Assembly: GCA_964538345.1 (NCBI GenBank)
Contig: CAZIFF010000001.1
Coordinates: 1 to 64,000 of the forward strand
Source: JAGOTN01 sp964538345
GTDB lineage: Bacteria > Patescibacteriota > Minisyncoccia > Phycocordibacterales > JAACPR01
DNA length: 64,000 nt
Reading direction: 5' to 3'
Made by a program: the position numbers and the translations under genes. Below are positions 9,705 to 19,126 of this stretch, piece by piece. The notes beneath the pieces were generated by a model. The model had not been told where the DNA came from, ran no database searches, and saw only the letters and a list, made by a program, of their open reading frames with translations. Numbering within the stretch: the stretch's first letter is position 1; each line of letters begins with the position of its first letter.

Positions 9705-11222
9705 TTAAGGAAGTATTGGAAACACTTCAGAACCTTCACACATCATATTATTAATCTTCCAACGAGTTGTTTTATAAACAATTCCTGTTGGACTACCATC
9801 ACTTAATCCTAGATTAACCCAAGGCATTAATACTTCTTCTTTATATTTTAGTTGAAATTGTTTAACTGCCTCTTCTGTAGCATCTCCAAACACACCAGTT
9901 ACAGGAACTACAAAACCTTGTTGATTCAAGAAATTTTGTAATTTTTCAACTTCTAATGAATTTGAATGACCTTTTTGCATATAATCATTTATATACATTG
10001 AACAAGAATCGGTTGAAGCACCTAGAACTTCACTGTCTGTTGTTGCTCCAAGAACACTTCCTCCTCGTCTTCTACCAGAACGACGTCCCTCTTCTTCTGG
10101 AGTCTGATCTTCTGTCTCTGAAACCTCTTCATTGTTTTCGTTTTCTTCTTCACCTTCAACAATATTGAACAATTGTGTTTCTCTAACATTTACTTCTCCA
10201 TCATCTGTTGGGTTGAAGATAAAGCAGTATTCTCCTAATTCAAATAGATCTGCATCGAATGGAGCTGAAAACATATTTCCATCCCATGTAAATGAATCTG
10301 TAAATCCATCTACGTTTCCAGCAACAGTTCCAGTATTTGCTTCACAAGTACCAGCTCTTACTGCCCACTGCACAGCATCGTCATTTTCATCATCACCATC
10401 AAAGTACTCTGCTGTTAGATTAATTAATCCAAAAACATTTTCATTTGCACTTGGATTTGTGATTACTCCATATGGATACTCAGGACCTTCTTCTGATGGA
10501 GTATTATCCACGATAATTTGCCATGCATTTGTCCAAGCAGATAAATTACCAACAGAATCTTGAGCTCTCACATGCCAATACCAAATACCTTCTGGTGTTC
10601 CGGCTGCTGCAATTTCTGAATTACTTAATTCACCAGATTGATATGCAGGACTTGTAAATGATCCATCCATATTTGTACCTGAAGTATTTGAAGATTCATA
10701 GAAATATGACACAGGTGTTGAAGGATCTGTAACATCTGTCCATTGAATCTCTGTTAATGCAGCTGATGGAAGAGTTACACCGTCTGCAGGAGAAACATGA
10801 GATGGCATATCTGGTGCTGTCTCATCTATTTCCGGACCATTAATCAATTCATCACAAAATGATTCATCAGATCCATCTTCAATAATAAAATCTGATACCT
10901 CTCCTTCATGATGTCCTGAATGACCACCAAAAGCATTTTCATTTATATTCAAAACACTCCACATTTCCTCTTCAGAATCATAATGACAAATTGTGATTTG
11001 TTGTGGTTCTCCTTGCGGTGTTGGTGGTGTTTCAACACAAGCACCTAAAGTAGCACCTGGATTATCTTCTATAAATTTATTTGCTTGATTTTGATTGTTG
11101 AAATAACTTGTATTTCCATTAAAACAAACTGCTACATCTGCACTAACTGCAAATGCAAAATTTGCCACAAACATCATTGCAAAAAGCAAAAATCCAAAAC
11201 TTAAAACCCTTAGTTTACGCAT
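9705..11222 (-). CDS. secreted surface protein with C-terminal peptidoglycan-binding domain
   Basis: A 505-residue exported protein. It starts with a basic, hydrophobic signal peptide ending near FAFAVSA. Residues about 130-250 resemble fibronectin-like or Ig-like surface modules (SPADGVTLPSA, then VRAQDSVGNLSAW), and 250-350 form a second beta-rich module. An acidic stretch is followed by a basic/glycine linker (RRSGRRRGGSVLGA). The end is a peptidoglycan-binding module (VEKLQNFLNQQG, TGVFGDATEEAVKQFQLKY, then VLMPW and TGIVYKTTRWKIN). The same terminal module occurs in the genes at 15751 and 31571. Its role as a wall-anchored adhesin or structural protein is inferred. Confidence 0.8.
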   Translation of the reverse strand: MRKLRVLSFGFLLFAMMFVANFAFAVSADVAVCFNGNTSYFNNQNQANKFIEDNPGATLGACVETPPTPQGEPQQITICHYDSEEEMWSVLNINENAFGGHSGHHEGEVSDFIIEDGSDESFCDELINGPEIDETAPDMPSHVSPADGVTLPSAALTEIQWTDVTDPSTPVSYFYESSNTSGTNMDGSFTSPAYQSGELSNSEIAAAGTPEGIWYWHVRAQDSVGNLSAWTNAWQIIVDNTPSEEGPEYPYGVITNPSANENVFGLINLTAEYFDGDDENDDAVQWAVRAGTCEANTGTVAGNVDGFTDSFTWDGNMFSAPFDADLFELGEYCFIFNPTDDGEVNVRETQLFNIVEGEEENENNEEVSETEDQTPEEEGRRSGRRRGGSVLGATTDSEVLGASTDSCSMYINDYMQKGHSNSLEVEKLQNFLNQQGFVVPVTGVFGDATEEAVKQFQLKYKEEVLMPWVNLGLSDGSPTGIVYKTTRWKINNMMCEGSEVFPILP

Positions 11223-11298
11223 AATCTTTAAATTAACTCTTAAATACCCTCTCTCGACTTTATAGAATATAGAACTTTATTCTAAAAAATACAACGAT

Positions 11299-12249
11299 TT
11301 ACAAACTTTCAATTTGTCCTCCAATATTTGTAATTTGACTGTTGAAATAAATCATTGCAAATATGATTACTATCAAAAGTATCCCGTGCAAAACTAAATC
11401 AGCATACTGAATTCTAAATTTCACAAACACATTCAAAATGAAGCAAATAGAAACAAAAGCTAAGATAACTGACAATATTAATAAAATAAAATTCTTTGGC
11501 GAGCTCATTATTTTTTCTTTAAGAGAATCAACTTGATTTATATTCTCATCAATTTCTGCACCACGCACAGCGGAAGCTTGATCTTTTATAGAAACAACCA
11601 CAGAGCTTGTTGCCACTTCCGGTATTTGTACATTTGTAGTTTGTGCTACTGCAATATTATTTTTTGCCAAAGAGTTTTTAGGAGTACCAAAAAATTGCAC
11701 AACAAAAATTACTTCTTTATTTTTGTAAACACCATTTGCTGTAGCAATACCAATTTGAGTATATTTATCTTTCAAAATATTTGATTTGTGAGTCGGACTT
11801 CGCATCCATGCATTATGAACATCATCAGAATCAATAAAATTCACAGCTAAATTTTCTCCCGCTACATCATATTGATAACCAACTAAATTCAAAAAATACC
11901 AAGGTTTTTGACCTTCGGGAGTATCATGAGAAAAATATCCTCTTTGAGCCATGTCGTTTGCTTTGAGTTGTGCCGCAGCGATTAGCAAATCATTTGTTTC
12001 CAATAGTCCTAAATTATTTTCTTCTCGACTTTCGTTTGTCTCATACACCAAAACACTTGGTAAAACAGCCGCTAAATAACTTAACTTTCCGATTAGACCA
12101 GGCAAGATAGGAGAAACTAAAAATAAAAATGCAATTTCTAAAAACAAAACAATGGCTAAAATACCACCTACAACCTTTGCACCAAGACTTGCTGGCTTAT
12201 GATTGTTGTCTTTATTTGGTAAAAAGAAATTTTTGAATTGTTTTCTCAC
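11299..12249 (-). CDS. CAP (SCP/PR1-like) domain membrane protein
   Basis: A 316-residue protein with an N-terminal hydrophobic segment (about 27-48), an extracellular CAP domain (about 85-200) and two C-terminal membrane segments (about 250-272 and 283-303). The CAP domain shows RGYFSHDTPEGQKPW, AGENLAV, AWMRSPTHKSNIL and the final VVQFFG strand, including the HD and the later AWMxSPxH histidine that form the family's cavity. CAP proteins are secreted or wall-associated with no single established bacterial activity. It is transcribed separately from the divergent FMN reductase gene at 12322. Confidence 0.9.
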   Translation of the reverse strand: MRKQFKNFFLPNKDNNHKPASLGAKVVGGILAIVLFLEIAFLFLVSPILPGLIGKLSYLAAVLPSVLVYETNESREENNLGLLETNDLLIAAAQLKANDMAQRGYFSHDTPEGQKPWYFLNLVGYQYDVAGENLAVNFIDSDDVHNAWMRSPTHKSNILKDKYTQIGIATANGVYKNKEVIFVVQFFGTPKNSLAKNNIAVAQTTNVQIPEVATSSVVVSIKDQASAVRGAEIDENINQVDSLKEKIMSSPKNFILLILSVILAFVSICFILNVFVKFRIQYADLVLHGILLIVIIFAMIYFNSQITNIGGQIESL

Positions 12250-12321
12250 TCAATTATAGTGCCACATTTTTTAAAGTTTGTCATGTAAACTAAATCCCCA
12301 TAATGACTTAATATTATTACT

Positions 12322-12969
12322 ATGAAAATAATCGCTCTATATGCATCCCCTTCCCACGGAAGAAACTCTGATTCGATGATGGATAATTTTTTAACTGGTA
12401 TTCAGAATGCAGATAAAAATTCTAATATTGAAATTGAAAAAATTATTTTATCTGAAATATTTATAGAAAATTATTCTTATCAAAATAGTCGGGGCGCTCA
12501 AGAAAATGAAAAAGATTTTGCAGAACTTACTGAAAAAATTAAAAGCAGTGCAGATGCATTAATAATCTCTACGCCTACATACAACTTCTCTGTTCCTGCT
12601 GGGTTAAAAAACTTTATTGATAGAATTCGTTTTATTGCATTGGATTTAGAAAATAAAAACATTATGAATCAACCGATTGGAAAGCTAAGTCATTTAAAAG
12701 TTTATTTTCTTGTTTCTGGTGGCACACCGAGTTGGGCGCAAAAAATTCTTTTCTTTGCTTTTCCACCCTTCTGGCTAAGAGGAGTATTTCTTTATTATGG
12801 CGCAAAATGTATGGGTGCATTTTATAGTGGAAATATTAAAACTTTCCAAAATCAAAGAATACTGAATAAGTGCCAAAAACTTGGATATAAATTTGCTAAA
12901 AAATTATTAGCAGGAAAAAATCATGGAATTCTTGAAAGGATATTCTGGAGACCTCCACAAATTAATTAA
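12322..12969 (+). CDS. NAD(P)H-dependent FMN reductase, flavodoxin-like
   Basis: Predicted cytoplasmic flavoprotein oxidoreductase. The 215 residues open with a flavodoxin-like phosphate loop (ALYASPSHGRNSDSMMDNF), and the flavin-ring loop TPTYNFSVPAGLKNFIDR matches the TPxYNxSxPxxLKN motif of the FMN_red family. The remainder holds the expected SGG loop and a hydrophobic C-terminal half. The substrate cannot be read from sequence; such enzymes reduce free flavin or quinones. It is followed after 12 bases by the VanY-like gene on the same strand, so the two may be co-transcribed without an obvious shared function. Confidence 0.88.
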   Translation: MKIIALYASPSHGRNSDSMMDNFLTGIQNADKNSNIEIEKIILSEIFIENYSYQNSRGAQENEKDFAELTEKIKSSADALIISTPTYNFSVPAGLKNFIDRIRFIALDLENKNIMNQPIGKLSHLKVYFLVSGGTPSWAQKILFFAFPPFWLRGVFLYYGAKCMGAFYSGNIKTFQNQRILNKCQKLGYKFAKKLLAGKNHGILERIFWRPPQIN

Positions 12970-12981
12970 TAAAAAATATAA

Positions 12982-13872
12982 ATGCAAAAATATTCTAAAT
13001 ACATACCAATAACATTAAGCACACTGGCTATTTTAGGAGTTGGTTATATTGTTTTTGAAAATTTTAATGATAAAAAATCACAAGAACAGCAAGCGCAAAT
13101 TCAAGATGAGGCTTTATTTAATTTAAATCAAAAAATTACCGATTTAGAAACTGTGATTTTAGCGACAAAAAATGAAAATGTATCTTTTGCAGAAGCATTA
13201 AAAGAAGCCCAAGAAAAAAGTGGAAGCATTACAGACAAAATCAATCAAATTTCTGAAAGTGTTGGTACATTAGAAAAAATCAGCTACACCGATCCTGAAC
13301 TTTTGCAAAAATATTCTAAAGTTTTTTTCTTAAATGAAAATTATGTGCCCACAAATCTTAGAGAAATTCCTGATGAATACAAACACGATGAAAGTAGAAC
13401 ATATGAAATTCATCAAGAAGTATGGCCACATCTAAAAGAATTAATTGATACAGCAAAAAATGAAGGTCATGAAATTAGAATTATTTCTGCTTATAGATCT
13501 TTTGGAACACAAGCTAGTTTAAAAAATGCATACACTGTGACACATGGTGCCGGTGGCGCAAATCAATTTTCAGCAGATCAAGGATATTCTGAACATCAAC
13601 TCGGCACAACTGTAGATTTTACAAACACAACTCTCGGCTCAAGATTTAGCGAATTTGGTGACTCAAAATCATATCAATGGCTTTTAAATAATGCTCACCG
13701 TTTTGGTTTTATACTTTCATATCCAGAAAATAATTCTTATTATGAATTTGAACCATGGCACTGGAGATTTGTTGGTGAAAAACTGGCTAGAGATTTATAC
13801 AAAGATGAAAAAAGTTTCTACGATTTATCTCAACGAGAATTGGATGAATACTTAGTAAGTATTTTTGACTAA
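12982..13872 (+). CDS. membrane-anchored D-alanyl-D-alanine carboxypeptidase, M15B (VanY/DacB type)
   Basis: Predicted to remove the terminal D-alanine from peptidoglycan stem peptides outside the membrane. It has a hydrophobic N-terminal anchor (about 8-26), a coiled-coil stalk (about 33-100) and an M15 peptidase domain (about 115-290). The zinc and catalytic motif is clear: SAYRSFGTQ, then GYSEHQLGTTVDF with H205 and D212, then FEPWHWRFVG with E257 and H260. Length and motif order are those of VanY-type enzymes. A second, unrelated DD-carboxypeptidase of the serine S11 type is encoded at 57591-58592, so this organism appears to edit its own wall. Confidence 0.93.
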   Translation: MQKYSKYIPITLSTLAILGVGYIVFENFNDKKSQEQQAQIQDEALFNLNQKITDLETVILATKNENVSFAEALKEAQEKSGSITDKINQISESVGTLEKISYTDPELLQKYSKVFFLNENYVPTNLREIPDEYKHDESRTYEIHQEVWPHLKELIDTAKNEGHEIRIISAYRSFGTQASLKNAYTVTHGAGGANQFSADQGYSEHQLGTTVDFTNTTLGSRFSEFGDSKSYQWLLNNAHRFGFILSYPENNSYYEFEPWHWRFVGEKLARDLYKDEKSFYDLSQRELDEYLVSIFD

Positions 13873-13876
13873 GAGA

Positions 13877-13905
13877 TTGACAAAATCGCTTTTATCGCTT
13901 ATCAT
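13877..13905 (+). promoter_or_regulatory. sigma70-type promoter of the cold-shock gene
   Basis: TTGACA (13877-13882) is separated by 17 bases from TATCAT (13900-13905). It begins four bases after the vanY-like stop codon. The predicted start near 13912 gives an approximately 80-base leader before the csp ATG at 13994, a leader long enough for RNA-structure control as in other cold-shock genes. Confidence 0.75.
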
Positions 13906-13993
13906 ATAGGGGTCAAATATTTGCTGCAGGAACACAAGGTCAGGTGAAAAGCCCAAGTATAGTATTTGAAGTTAGTAAAGTAAAAAATAAAAA

Positions 13994-14197
13994 ATGAACG
14001 ACAAAGGAACAGTAGTACGCGTAAATGATAGAGGTTTCGGCTTCATCAAGCGCGAAGGACAAGAAAAAGACCTTTTCTTCCACGCAAATGAACTAGTTGG
14101 AGTAGCCTTCAACGATCTTCGTGAGGGTGATATCGTGACTTTCGAAGTTACAGATGGACCAAAAGGCCCACAAGCTTCAAAGGTTAGCCGAGCATAA
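13994..14197 (+). CDS. cold-shock domain protein (CspA family)
   Basis: A 67-residue single-domain OB-fold nucleic-acid-binding protein that acts as an RNA chaperone. The RNA-binding motifs RNP1 (RGFGFIKRE) and RNP2 (DLFFHANEL) are present in the right order, with the C-terminal strand VTFEVTDGPKGPQASKV. Length matches CspA. It has its own promoter at 13877-13905 and a strong terminator at 14214-14254, so it is monocistronic. Its base composition is visibly less A+T-rich than its neighbours, as expected for a highly expressed gene. Confidence 0.97.
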   Translation: MNDKGTVVRVNDRGFGFIKREGQEKDLFFHANELVGVAFNDLREGDIVTFEVTDGPKGPQASKVSRA

Positions 14198-14213
14198 TCC
14201 ACAAGATTATCTC

Positions 14214-14254
14214 AGCACGCAAAAACGCTCCCAAAAGGAGCGTTTTTGCGTGCT
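14214..14254 (+). terminator. intrinsic terminator of the cold-shock gene
   Basis: An 18-bp perfect stem (AGCACGCAAAAACGCTCC and its complement) with a CAAAA loop. The stem carries its own T-run (CGTTTTTGCG) rather than a T-tract after the hairpin. Confidence 0.85.
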
Positions 14255-14274
14255 AAAATTATTACTACAATTAA

Positions 14275-15372
14275 ATGAAAAAAGCAGTTAACAAAATACA
14301 GACCTTTACAAAAACTCACGAGAGATTTCTCTTCCCTGCTTTTTTGGTATTAGGTTTTATAGTTGATTACATTACCCTCAACAGAGTTGATCAAGTCTTT
14401 GATAATATAATTTTATTTTTCTATTTATTACTTGCCTCTTCAATGATTTTTTTCATTTATATTCAAAGTATAAATTCAGATGAAAATATAAAATTTAAAA
14501 GACTAAATGATTTCTCACCTCTAATTTTTCAATACGCAATCGGAGGTCTTTTTAGTGGTCTGTTTATTTTTTATTTTAGAAGTGGATCTTTTGGTGCAAG
14601 TTTTCCATTTTTAATTGTCTTGTTTGCCTTAATGTTGGGAAATGAATATTTTTATAGAAGATTCCCAAAGATGAGATTCCAATTAATTATTTTCTTCATT
14701 GCACTTTTGTCGTATGTAAATTTGGTTATCCCTGTAATTATTAAAAAAATTGGAACATTAGTATTTTTAATCTCAACTTTAATAGCGTCAGTATTAATGT
14801 ATTTCTTTGTAATAGGATTATTCAAAGCTATTCACTATATAAAAAATACAATACTTATAGATGAGAGAAATAAAGTCATTAAATCTTTAACAATCACATT
14901 GTGTTTATTTTTAGTATTTTATTTTGCAAACTTAATTCCTCCAATTCCCCTATCAATGAAAGCCGGTGGAATATTTCATAATGTTTTAAGAAGTAGTAAC
15001 AATGAATTCCTGATTGTGCGAGAAGATATTCCTTGGTATTTACCATTTCACACATATAATTCAACCTTTAAAAATGACGGCAATGGTGTGTATGCTTTTG
15101 CATCAATTTTTGCACCTGCTAAACTTACAACAAAAATATATCATCAATGGTCATTTTACGATGGAAAAAAAGGATGGGTTGAGAAAGAAAGAATTCCAAT
15201 TGAAATATATGGTGGACGAGAAGATGGTTTTCGTGGATACTCGTTCAAACAAAACATACAAGAAGGTTTATGGAGAGTTGATATAGAAACAGAGCGAGGA
15301 CAGATTATTGGTAGAATGAGATTCACTGTTGTAAATGGTGAACCAAAAAATCTAGAACAAATTAATTTCTAA
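14275..15372 (+). CDS. polytopic membrane protein with C-terminal DUF2914 domain
   Basis: A 365-residue protein. The first 225 residues contain about seven hydrophobic segments, starting at FLFPAFLVLGFIVDYI. The extracytoplasmic C-terminal part (about 255-360) fits DUF2914: KIYHQWSFYDGKKGWVEKE, then GFRGYSFKQ, GLWRVDIETERGQIIGR and a final FTVV strand. The family's function is unknown; it is common in Gammaproteobacteria and Patescibacteria. It is followed after four bases by the receiver-like gene at 15377, implying translational coupling. Confidence 0.75.
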   Translation: MKKAVNKIQTFTKTHERFLFPAFLVLGFIVDYITLNRVDQVFDNIILFFYLLLASSMIFFIYIQSINSDENIKFKRLNDFSPLIFQYAIGGLFSGLFIFYFRSGSFGASFPFLIVLFALMLGNEYFYRRFPKMRFQLIIFFIALLSYVNLVIPVIIKKIGTLVFLISTLIASVLMYFFVIGLFKAIHYIKNTILIDERNKVIKSLTITLCLFLVFYFANLIPPIPLSMKAGGIFHNVLRSSNNEFLIVREDIPWYLPFHTYNSTFKNDGNGVYAFASIFAPAKLTTKIYHQWSFYDGKKGWVEKERIPIEIYGGREDGFRGYSFKQNIQEGLWRVDIETERGQIIGRMRFTVVNGEPKNLEQINF

Positions 15373-15376
15373 AAAA

Positions 15377-15754
15377 ATGTCAGATAAAAAATTACTTTTA
15401 ATTTCAAAACTAACAGACGCAAAACCTTTTTTACCAATTTTTGAAAAAGAAAATATTGATGTATTCCAAACAGAGAGTTTTAAAGAAGGTCTTAAGAAAG
15501 CAAAAGAATGGATTCCTGGTGCAATTGTATTTTTAGTACCTGTATATTGGGAATCAATTGTAGATTTCGTAAAAGAAATTAGAGCCGTTCCTGAAATGGA
15601 AAAAGCTGGAATATTATATATTGGAAAACTAATCGAAGGAGCAGAGCTAACCTTCTTGCAACATCATGGAGTGAAAACTATGGCATTAGGACCAGTACCT
15701 ATTGAAGAAATCTCTAGATTTATTTCAGATATGTTGAAAGAATTTTATTATTAA
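15377..15754 (+). CDS. degenerate receiver-like (CheY-fold) protein
   Basis: A 125-residue stand-alone domain with an alternating beta-alpha pattern like a response-regulator receiver: KLLLISKL, an IDVFQTE strand, GAIVFLVPVYWES where the phospho-acceptor loop should lie, AGILYIGK, and GVKTMALGPVPIEEIS matching the K-P-beta5 region. The usual phospho-accepting aspartate is not visible (VPVYWE), so phosphorylation is unlikely. It is coupled to the DUF2914 gene upstream and its stop overlaps the convergent YVTN gene by four bases. Function is unknown; fold assignment is inference from pattern. Confidence 0.5.
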   Translation: MSDKKLLLISKLTDAKPFLPIFEKENIDVFQTESFKEGLKKAKEWIPGAIVFLVPVYWESIVDFVKEIRAVPEMEKAGILYIGKLIEGAELTFLQHHGVKTMALGPVPIEEISRFISDMLKEFYY

Positions 15755-18700
15755 TCTACAAACACACCATTTTCTAATGTTTCTGGGGACATTTTGCAAC
15801 CCATGAATTTATTAGATTGTCTAATACTTGTTTTATACCAAAAACCTGTTCCAGAATATAATCCCCAAGGTTTTAAGACAAAGTCTTTATATCTATTTTG
15901 AAAATCTTTCACGGCATTATATGTATTTTGATCATATAAAGATGAATCAGTATCAAGCTTTGTATCTAATATTAAATTTAGAAAGCTTTTAATTGTAGGG
16001 ACTTCTTCGTTTGAATCACCTAACTTTGTGTGTTTTGTAAACACAGGACATTGTAGATATGATGTACAATGTATAGCATTCATTTTTGCTGCGGTAGTTA
16101 TATACACTATACCTGTAGGTGTTTTATAACCCCAAGGTGATAGTACTTCAAGTGAATATTTCACTTGAAAATCTTTCACAGCAGTCTCTGTTTGGATATC
16201 ATATATTCCATTAATATCAAGGTTTTTATTTTCATACTTATTCAAGAATGCTTGAATTTTTTTAACATTTTCAATATCATTATCTAAACCATATTTAATT
16301 GGTGTAGGCACTGAAATATAGTTACTACAAACCGAAGATTTTCCATATTCAAAAGTATCTTCTTCAACGTGTTCAATTTCCTCTATGTCTTCATCATCAC
16401 TTTCTTCCACTGTTATCGTCCCACAATTCACCACAGCAACATTTCCATCTGTATCTTTAGCTTCTGCTCTTGGATAATATTTGCCTGGTTCTGTGAATTT
16501 GTATTTTTCATCTTCATCATTACCAGATAATACTTTTGTCCATTTGAATGTGTAGTCATCTTCTGTTGTGTTTATGTCTATATCAAAAGATACTTTGTCT
16601 CCCACTGAGATTGTGCGGTCTGAAGGTTTGCAGGTGGCAGAGATTGAAGAAGAACGTCCGCCACCAGAAGCACCCGAATTTGTATCTGCTACATTATTAA
16701 CTGTGACATTGATAGCAGTAGATGTCGCATAATTTCCTGCAAGGTCACGAGCCACAGCTACTAGTAATTGTGCCCCGTCTGATAAAAGTGTAGTATCCCA
16801 AGTCACTCCGTATGCTGAAGTTGTATCTTCTAAATCTATATTTGTGTTAGTGTCTCTTTTAAATTGTACACCTAACATGTTTGTATCTGAAGCATTAGCA
16901 GTAAGAGATACCGATGAACCAGATACAGTGGCACCATCTATTGGTGCTGTGATTGATACAGTTGGAGCTGTTGTGTCAATAACAATATCTTTGTTAGCAG
17001 CAAGGTTTGTAGCAGGAACAAAGTTTGACATTGCATTTGCAGATTGATCAGCAATTGTTCCTGAGATTGATGAGACTGTGAGATCGGATGATATGTCTCC
17101 AGATTGTACGGTGTAGTTGCAGGTACCAGTTGTTGAGTTTGATACAGTGAATGTACATGTTCTGTCTGTAGCACCAGTTTCCAGTGTGATGGTGACGTCG
17201 CCTGTTGATGTCACAGCTTCTGAGAATGTGATATCAATATCAATTACTTCACCGACTGTATAGTATCCATTGGATTTGTCTGAAGTCACATTTGTTATTG
17301 TTGGGGCGGTTTCATCAGTCGTAGTAAAGCTCCATGTAGTTGTGTTGTTTATTCCTGCGTAACTATTGCCGGCTGTATCATCAAATGCTGTATTGTCTAT
17401 TTGAATATAATATTCAGTATTCTCTTCTAAATCAGATGATGGATTAATTGTTATAGTATCTGTTCCTGTACCTGTGACAAGCCCTGATATCACATCTATT
17501 GTCGCGAATGTTGTATCGTCTGAAGTTCTTTTGATTATGATGTTTCCTGTCTCTACATCTACATTTTCGTCAAAAGTTATTACTAAGTTAGTATTTGTTG
17601 CTACACCTGTAGCATTATCTACAGGCGAAAGAGTGGAGATTGCGGGGTTGGTGACGTCGCCGATGATACCACAAGAAGATGTTTCTGAATTATAAGTACC
17701 ACTTAATGGGTCTGTATCGATGACTGAGACTGTGTCATCAGTATAGTTTAGTATAAATGCATAATTACCATCTGGAGAAATAAAATCACCCCCATATGAA
17801 GTTGGATTACTACCAACAGTAATAGTATCAATCACATCATGATAAGTACCACTTAATGGGTCTGTATCGATGACTGAAACATTTGAACTACCATAATTTG
17901 TAACATAAACTCTCTTATCATCTGGTGTTACAGTAATACCAATCGGATTAATACCAACAGTAATAGTATCAATTACATCATGATAAGTGCCACTTAGCGG
18001 ATCTGTGTCTATAACTGAAACACTATTATCACTATAATTAGTTACATAAGTCTGTTTCCCGTCAGAATTCATAGCTAAATCATGCACACCATTACCAGAG
18101 ATAATCGTATCTATAAGACTATGATAAGTGCCACTTAGCGGATCTGTGTCAAATACAGAAATAGTAGAACCACCTCCACCACCCCAATTTAAAACATAAG
18201 CCCTTTTACCGTCAGGAGATATTACAATATCTGATGGCACGGCACCAACATCCAAATTTATAGTATCAATCACATCATGATAGGTACCACTTAATGGATC
18301 TGTATCGATGACTGAGATATTATCACTCAAATGATTGTTAACATATGCTCTTGTATCACCAAAAACAATATCAATACCGTGCGGGCTCAATCCAACAGTA
18401 ATAGTATCAATCACATCATGATAAGTACCACTTAATGGGTCTGTATCGATGACTGAAACATTTGAACTACCATAATTTGTAACATAAGCTCTTTTTCCAT
18501 CTGAAGTAATTGCCACTGTAACCGGATTAATACCAACGGTAATAGTATCAATCAAATCTTGACATCCAGCACTAAGTGGATCTGTATCGATGACTGAAAC
18601 ATTATCAGAACCAAAATTTGCAACATAAGTTCTCTTTCCATCTGGTGTTATTCCAATTCCATAAGGAGAGCCACCAACAGAAATTGGGCTAGCAAAAACT

Positions 18701-18789
18701 TTTGTTATATTATTACCAAAATTACTAAATTGTATAGATACAACAAAAATTAATATTAAAATGCTCTTCGCTGATTTATTTAAAAACAT
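15751..18789 (-). CDS. surface protein: seven-bladed YVTN propeller, Ig-like domains, two peptidoglycan-binding modules
   Basis: A 1,012-residue exported protein with a signal peptide (about 1-34). Seven repeats of about 42 residues follow, with core NVSVIDTDPLSGTYHDVID and PDGKRAYVTNYGS, the YVTN beta-propeller signature. Residues about 375-490 are an SbsA-like Ig domain (STLSPVDNATGVATNTNL), followed by further bacterial Ig-like domains to about 695. A Gly/Ser linker (GASGGGRSSS), a PKD-like module and an acidic stretch lead to two peptidoglycan-binding modules at about 830-1000 (VKKIQAFLNKYENK and TIKSFLNLILD). The propeller probably contacts an external ligand while the tail grips the wall. 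Repeat DNA is nearly identical between blades. Confidence 0.9.
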   Translation of the reverse strand: MFLNKSAKSILILIFVVSIQFSNFGNNITKVFASPISVGGSPYGIGITPDGKRTYVANFGSDNVSVIDTDPLSAGCQDLIDTITVGINPVTVAITSDGKRAYVTNYGSSNVSVIDTDPLSGTYHDVIDTITVGLSPHGIDIVFGDTRAYVNNHLSDNISVIDTDPLSGTYHDVIDTINLDVGAVPSDIVISPDGKRAYVLNWGGGGGSTISVFDTDPLSGTYHSLIDTIISGNGVHDLAMNSDGKQTYVTNYSDNSVSVIDTDPLSGTYHDVIDTITVGINPIGITVTPDDKRVYVTNYGSSNVSVIDTDPLSGTYHDVIDTITVGSNPTSYGGDFISPDGNYAFILNYTDDTVSVIDTDPLSGTYNSETSSCGIIGDVTNPAISTLSPVDNATGVATNTNLVITFDENVDVETGNIIIKRTSDDTTFATIDVISGLVTGTGTDTITINPSSDLEENTEYYIQIDNTAFDDTAGNSYAGINNTTTWSFTTTDETAPTITNVTSDKSNGYYTVGEVIDIDITFSEAVTSTGDVTITLETGATDRTCTFTVSNSTTGTCNYTVQSGDISSDLTVSSISGTIADQSANAMSNFVPATNLAANKDIVIDTTAPTVSITAPIDGATVSGSSVSLTANASDTNMLGVQFKRDTNTNIDLEDTTSAYGVTWDTTLLSDGAQLLVAVARDLAGNYATSTAINVTVNNVADTNSGASGGGRSSSISATCKPSDRTISVGDKVSFDIDINTTEDDYTFKWTKVLSGNDEDEKYKFTEPGKYYPRAEAKDTDGNVAVVNCGTITVEESDDEDIEEIEHVEEDTFEYGKSSVCSNYISVPTPIKYGLDNDIENVKKIQAFLNKYENKNLDINGIYDIQTETAVKDFQVKYSLEVLSPWGYKTPTGIVYITTAAKMNAIHCTSYLQCPVFTKHTKLGDSNEEVPTIKSFLNLILDTKLDTDSSLYDQNTYNAVKDFQNRYKDFVLKPWGLYSGTGFWYKTSIRQSNKFMGCKMSPETLENGVFVD

Positions 18790-18848
18790 GTTTTATATAT
18801 TACTTAATTCCATGATAAAAATTAATACTTTATTTATGTTATACAAAT

Positions 18849-19052
18849 TTAAGCATTGCATGTTCTACATCCACATTTTATAACAAGCATAAGCAATGCT
18901 GAAATTCCAACTAATGAATATACAAGTCTTGATAATGTAGTCGTATCACCAAAAAGAGTTGCAACCAGATCAAATCCAAATAGACCAACCAATCCCCAAT
19001 TTAATGCTCCTACTATAACCAAAACATAAGCGATCATTTTTAATGCCTTCAT
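18849..19052 (-). CDS. DUF378 family small membrane protein with cysteine-rich tail
   Basis: A 67-residue paralogue of the protein at 9439-9624. It has two hydrophobic segments and the family hallmarks GALNWGLVGLFGFDLV and LFGDTTTLSRLVYSLVG. Unlike its paralogue it ends in KCGCRTCNA, three cysteines that could bind a metal or form disulfides. The function of the family is unknown. It lies alone, downstream of a 350-base intergenic region shared with the divergent lexA-like gene. Confidence 0.85.
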   Translation of the reverse strand: MKALKMIAYVLVIVGALNWGLVGLFGFDLVATLFGDTTTLSRLVYSLVGISALLMLVIKCGCRTCNA

Positions 19053-19091
19053 ATTTAATTTAAAAATTATTTAATTATTAATTAAACTACC

Positions 19092-19126
19092 TACCTAAAA
19101 ATTATATCATGATTAAATTTTAGGTA
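19092..19126. repeat. inverted repeat upstream of the DUF378 gene
   Basis: TACCTAAAA (19092-19100) and TTTTAGGTA (19118-19126) form a 9-bp inverted repeat with a 17-base centre. It lies 40 bases before the minus-strand ATG at 19052, a position suited to an operator or leader hairpin. No regulator is assigned. Confidence 0.5.

Noticed and set aside
13972..14202. 76-residue frame antisense to the cold-shock gene
   Set aside because: It is the complement of a highly conserved csp gene with its own promoter and terminator on the other strand, and its protein has no recognisable pattern.
17690..18700. Possible CRISPR-like array from regularly spaced repeats
   Set aside because: The repeats are in frame with YVTN propeller blades, about 126 bases apart, and the intervals are coding rather than spacer-like; no cas genes are present.
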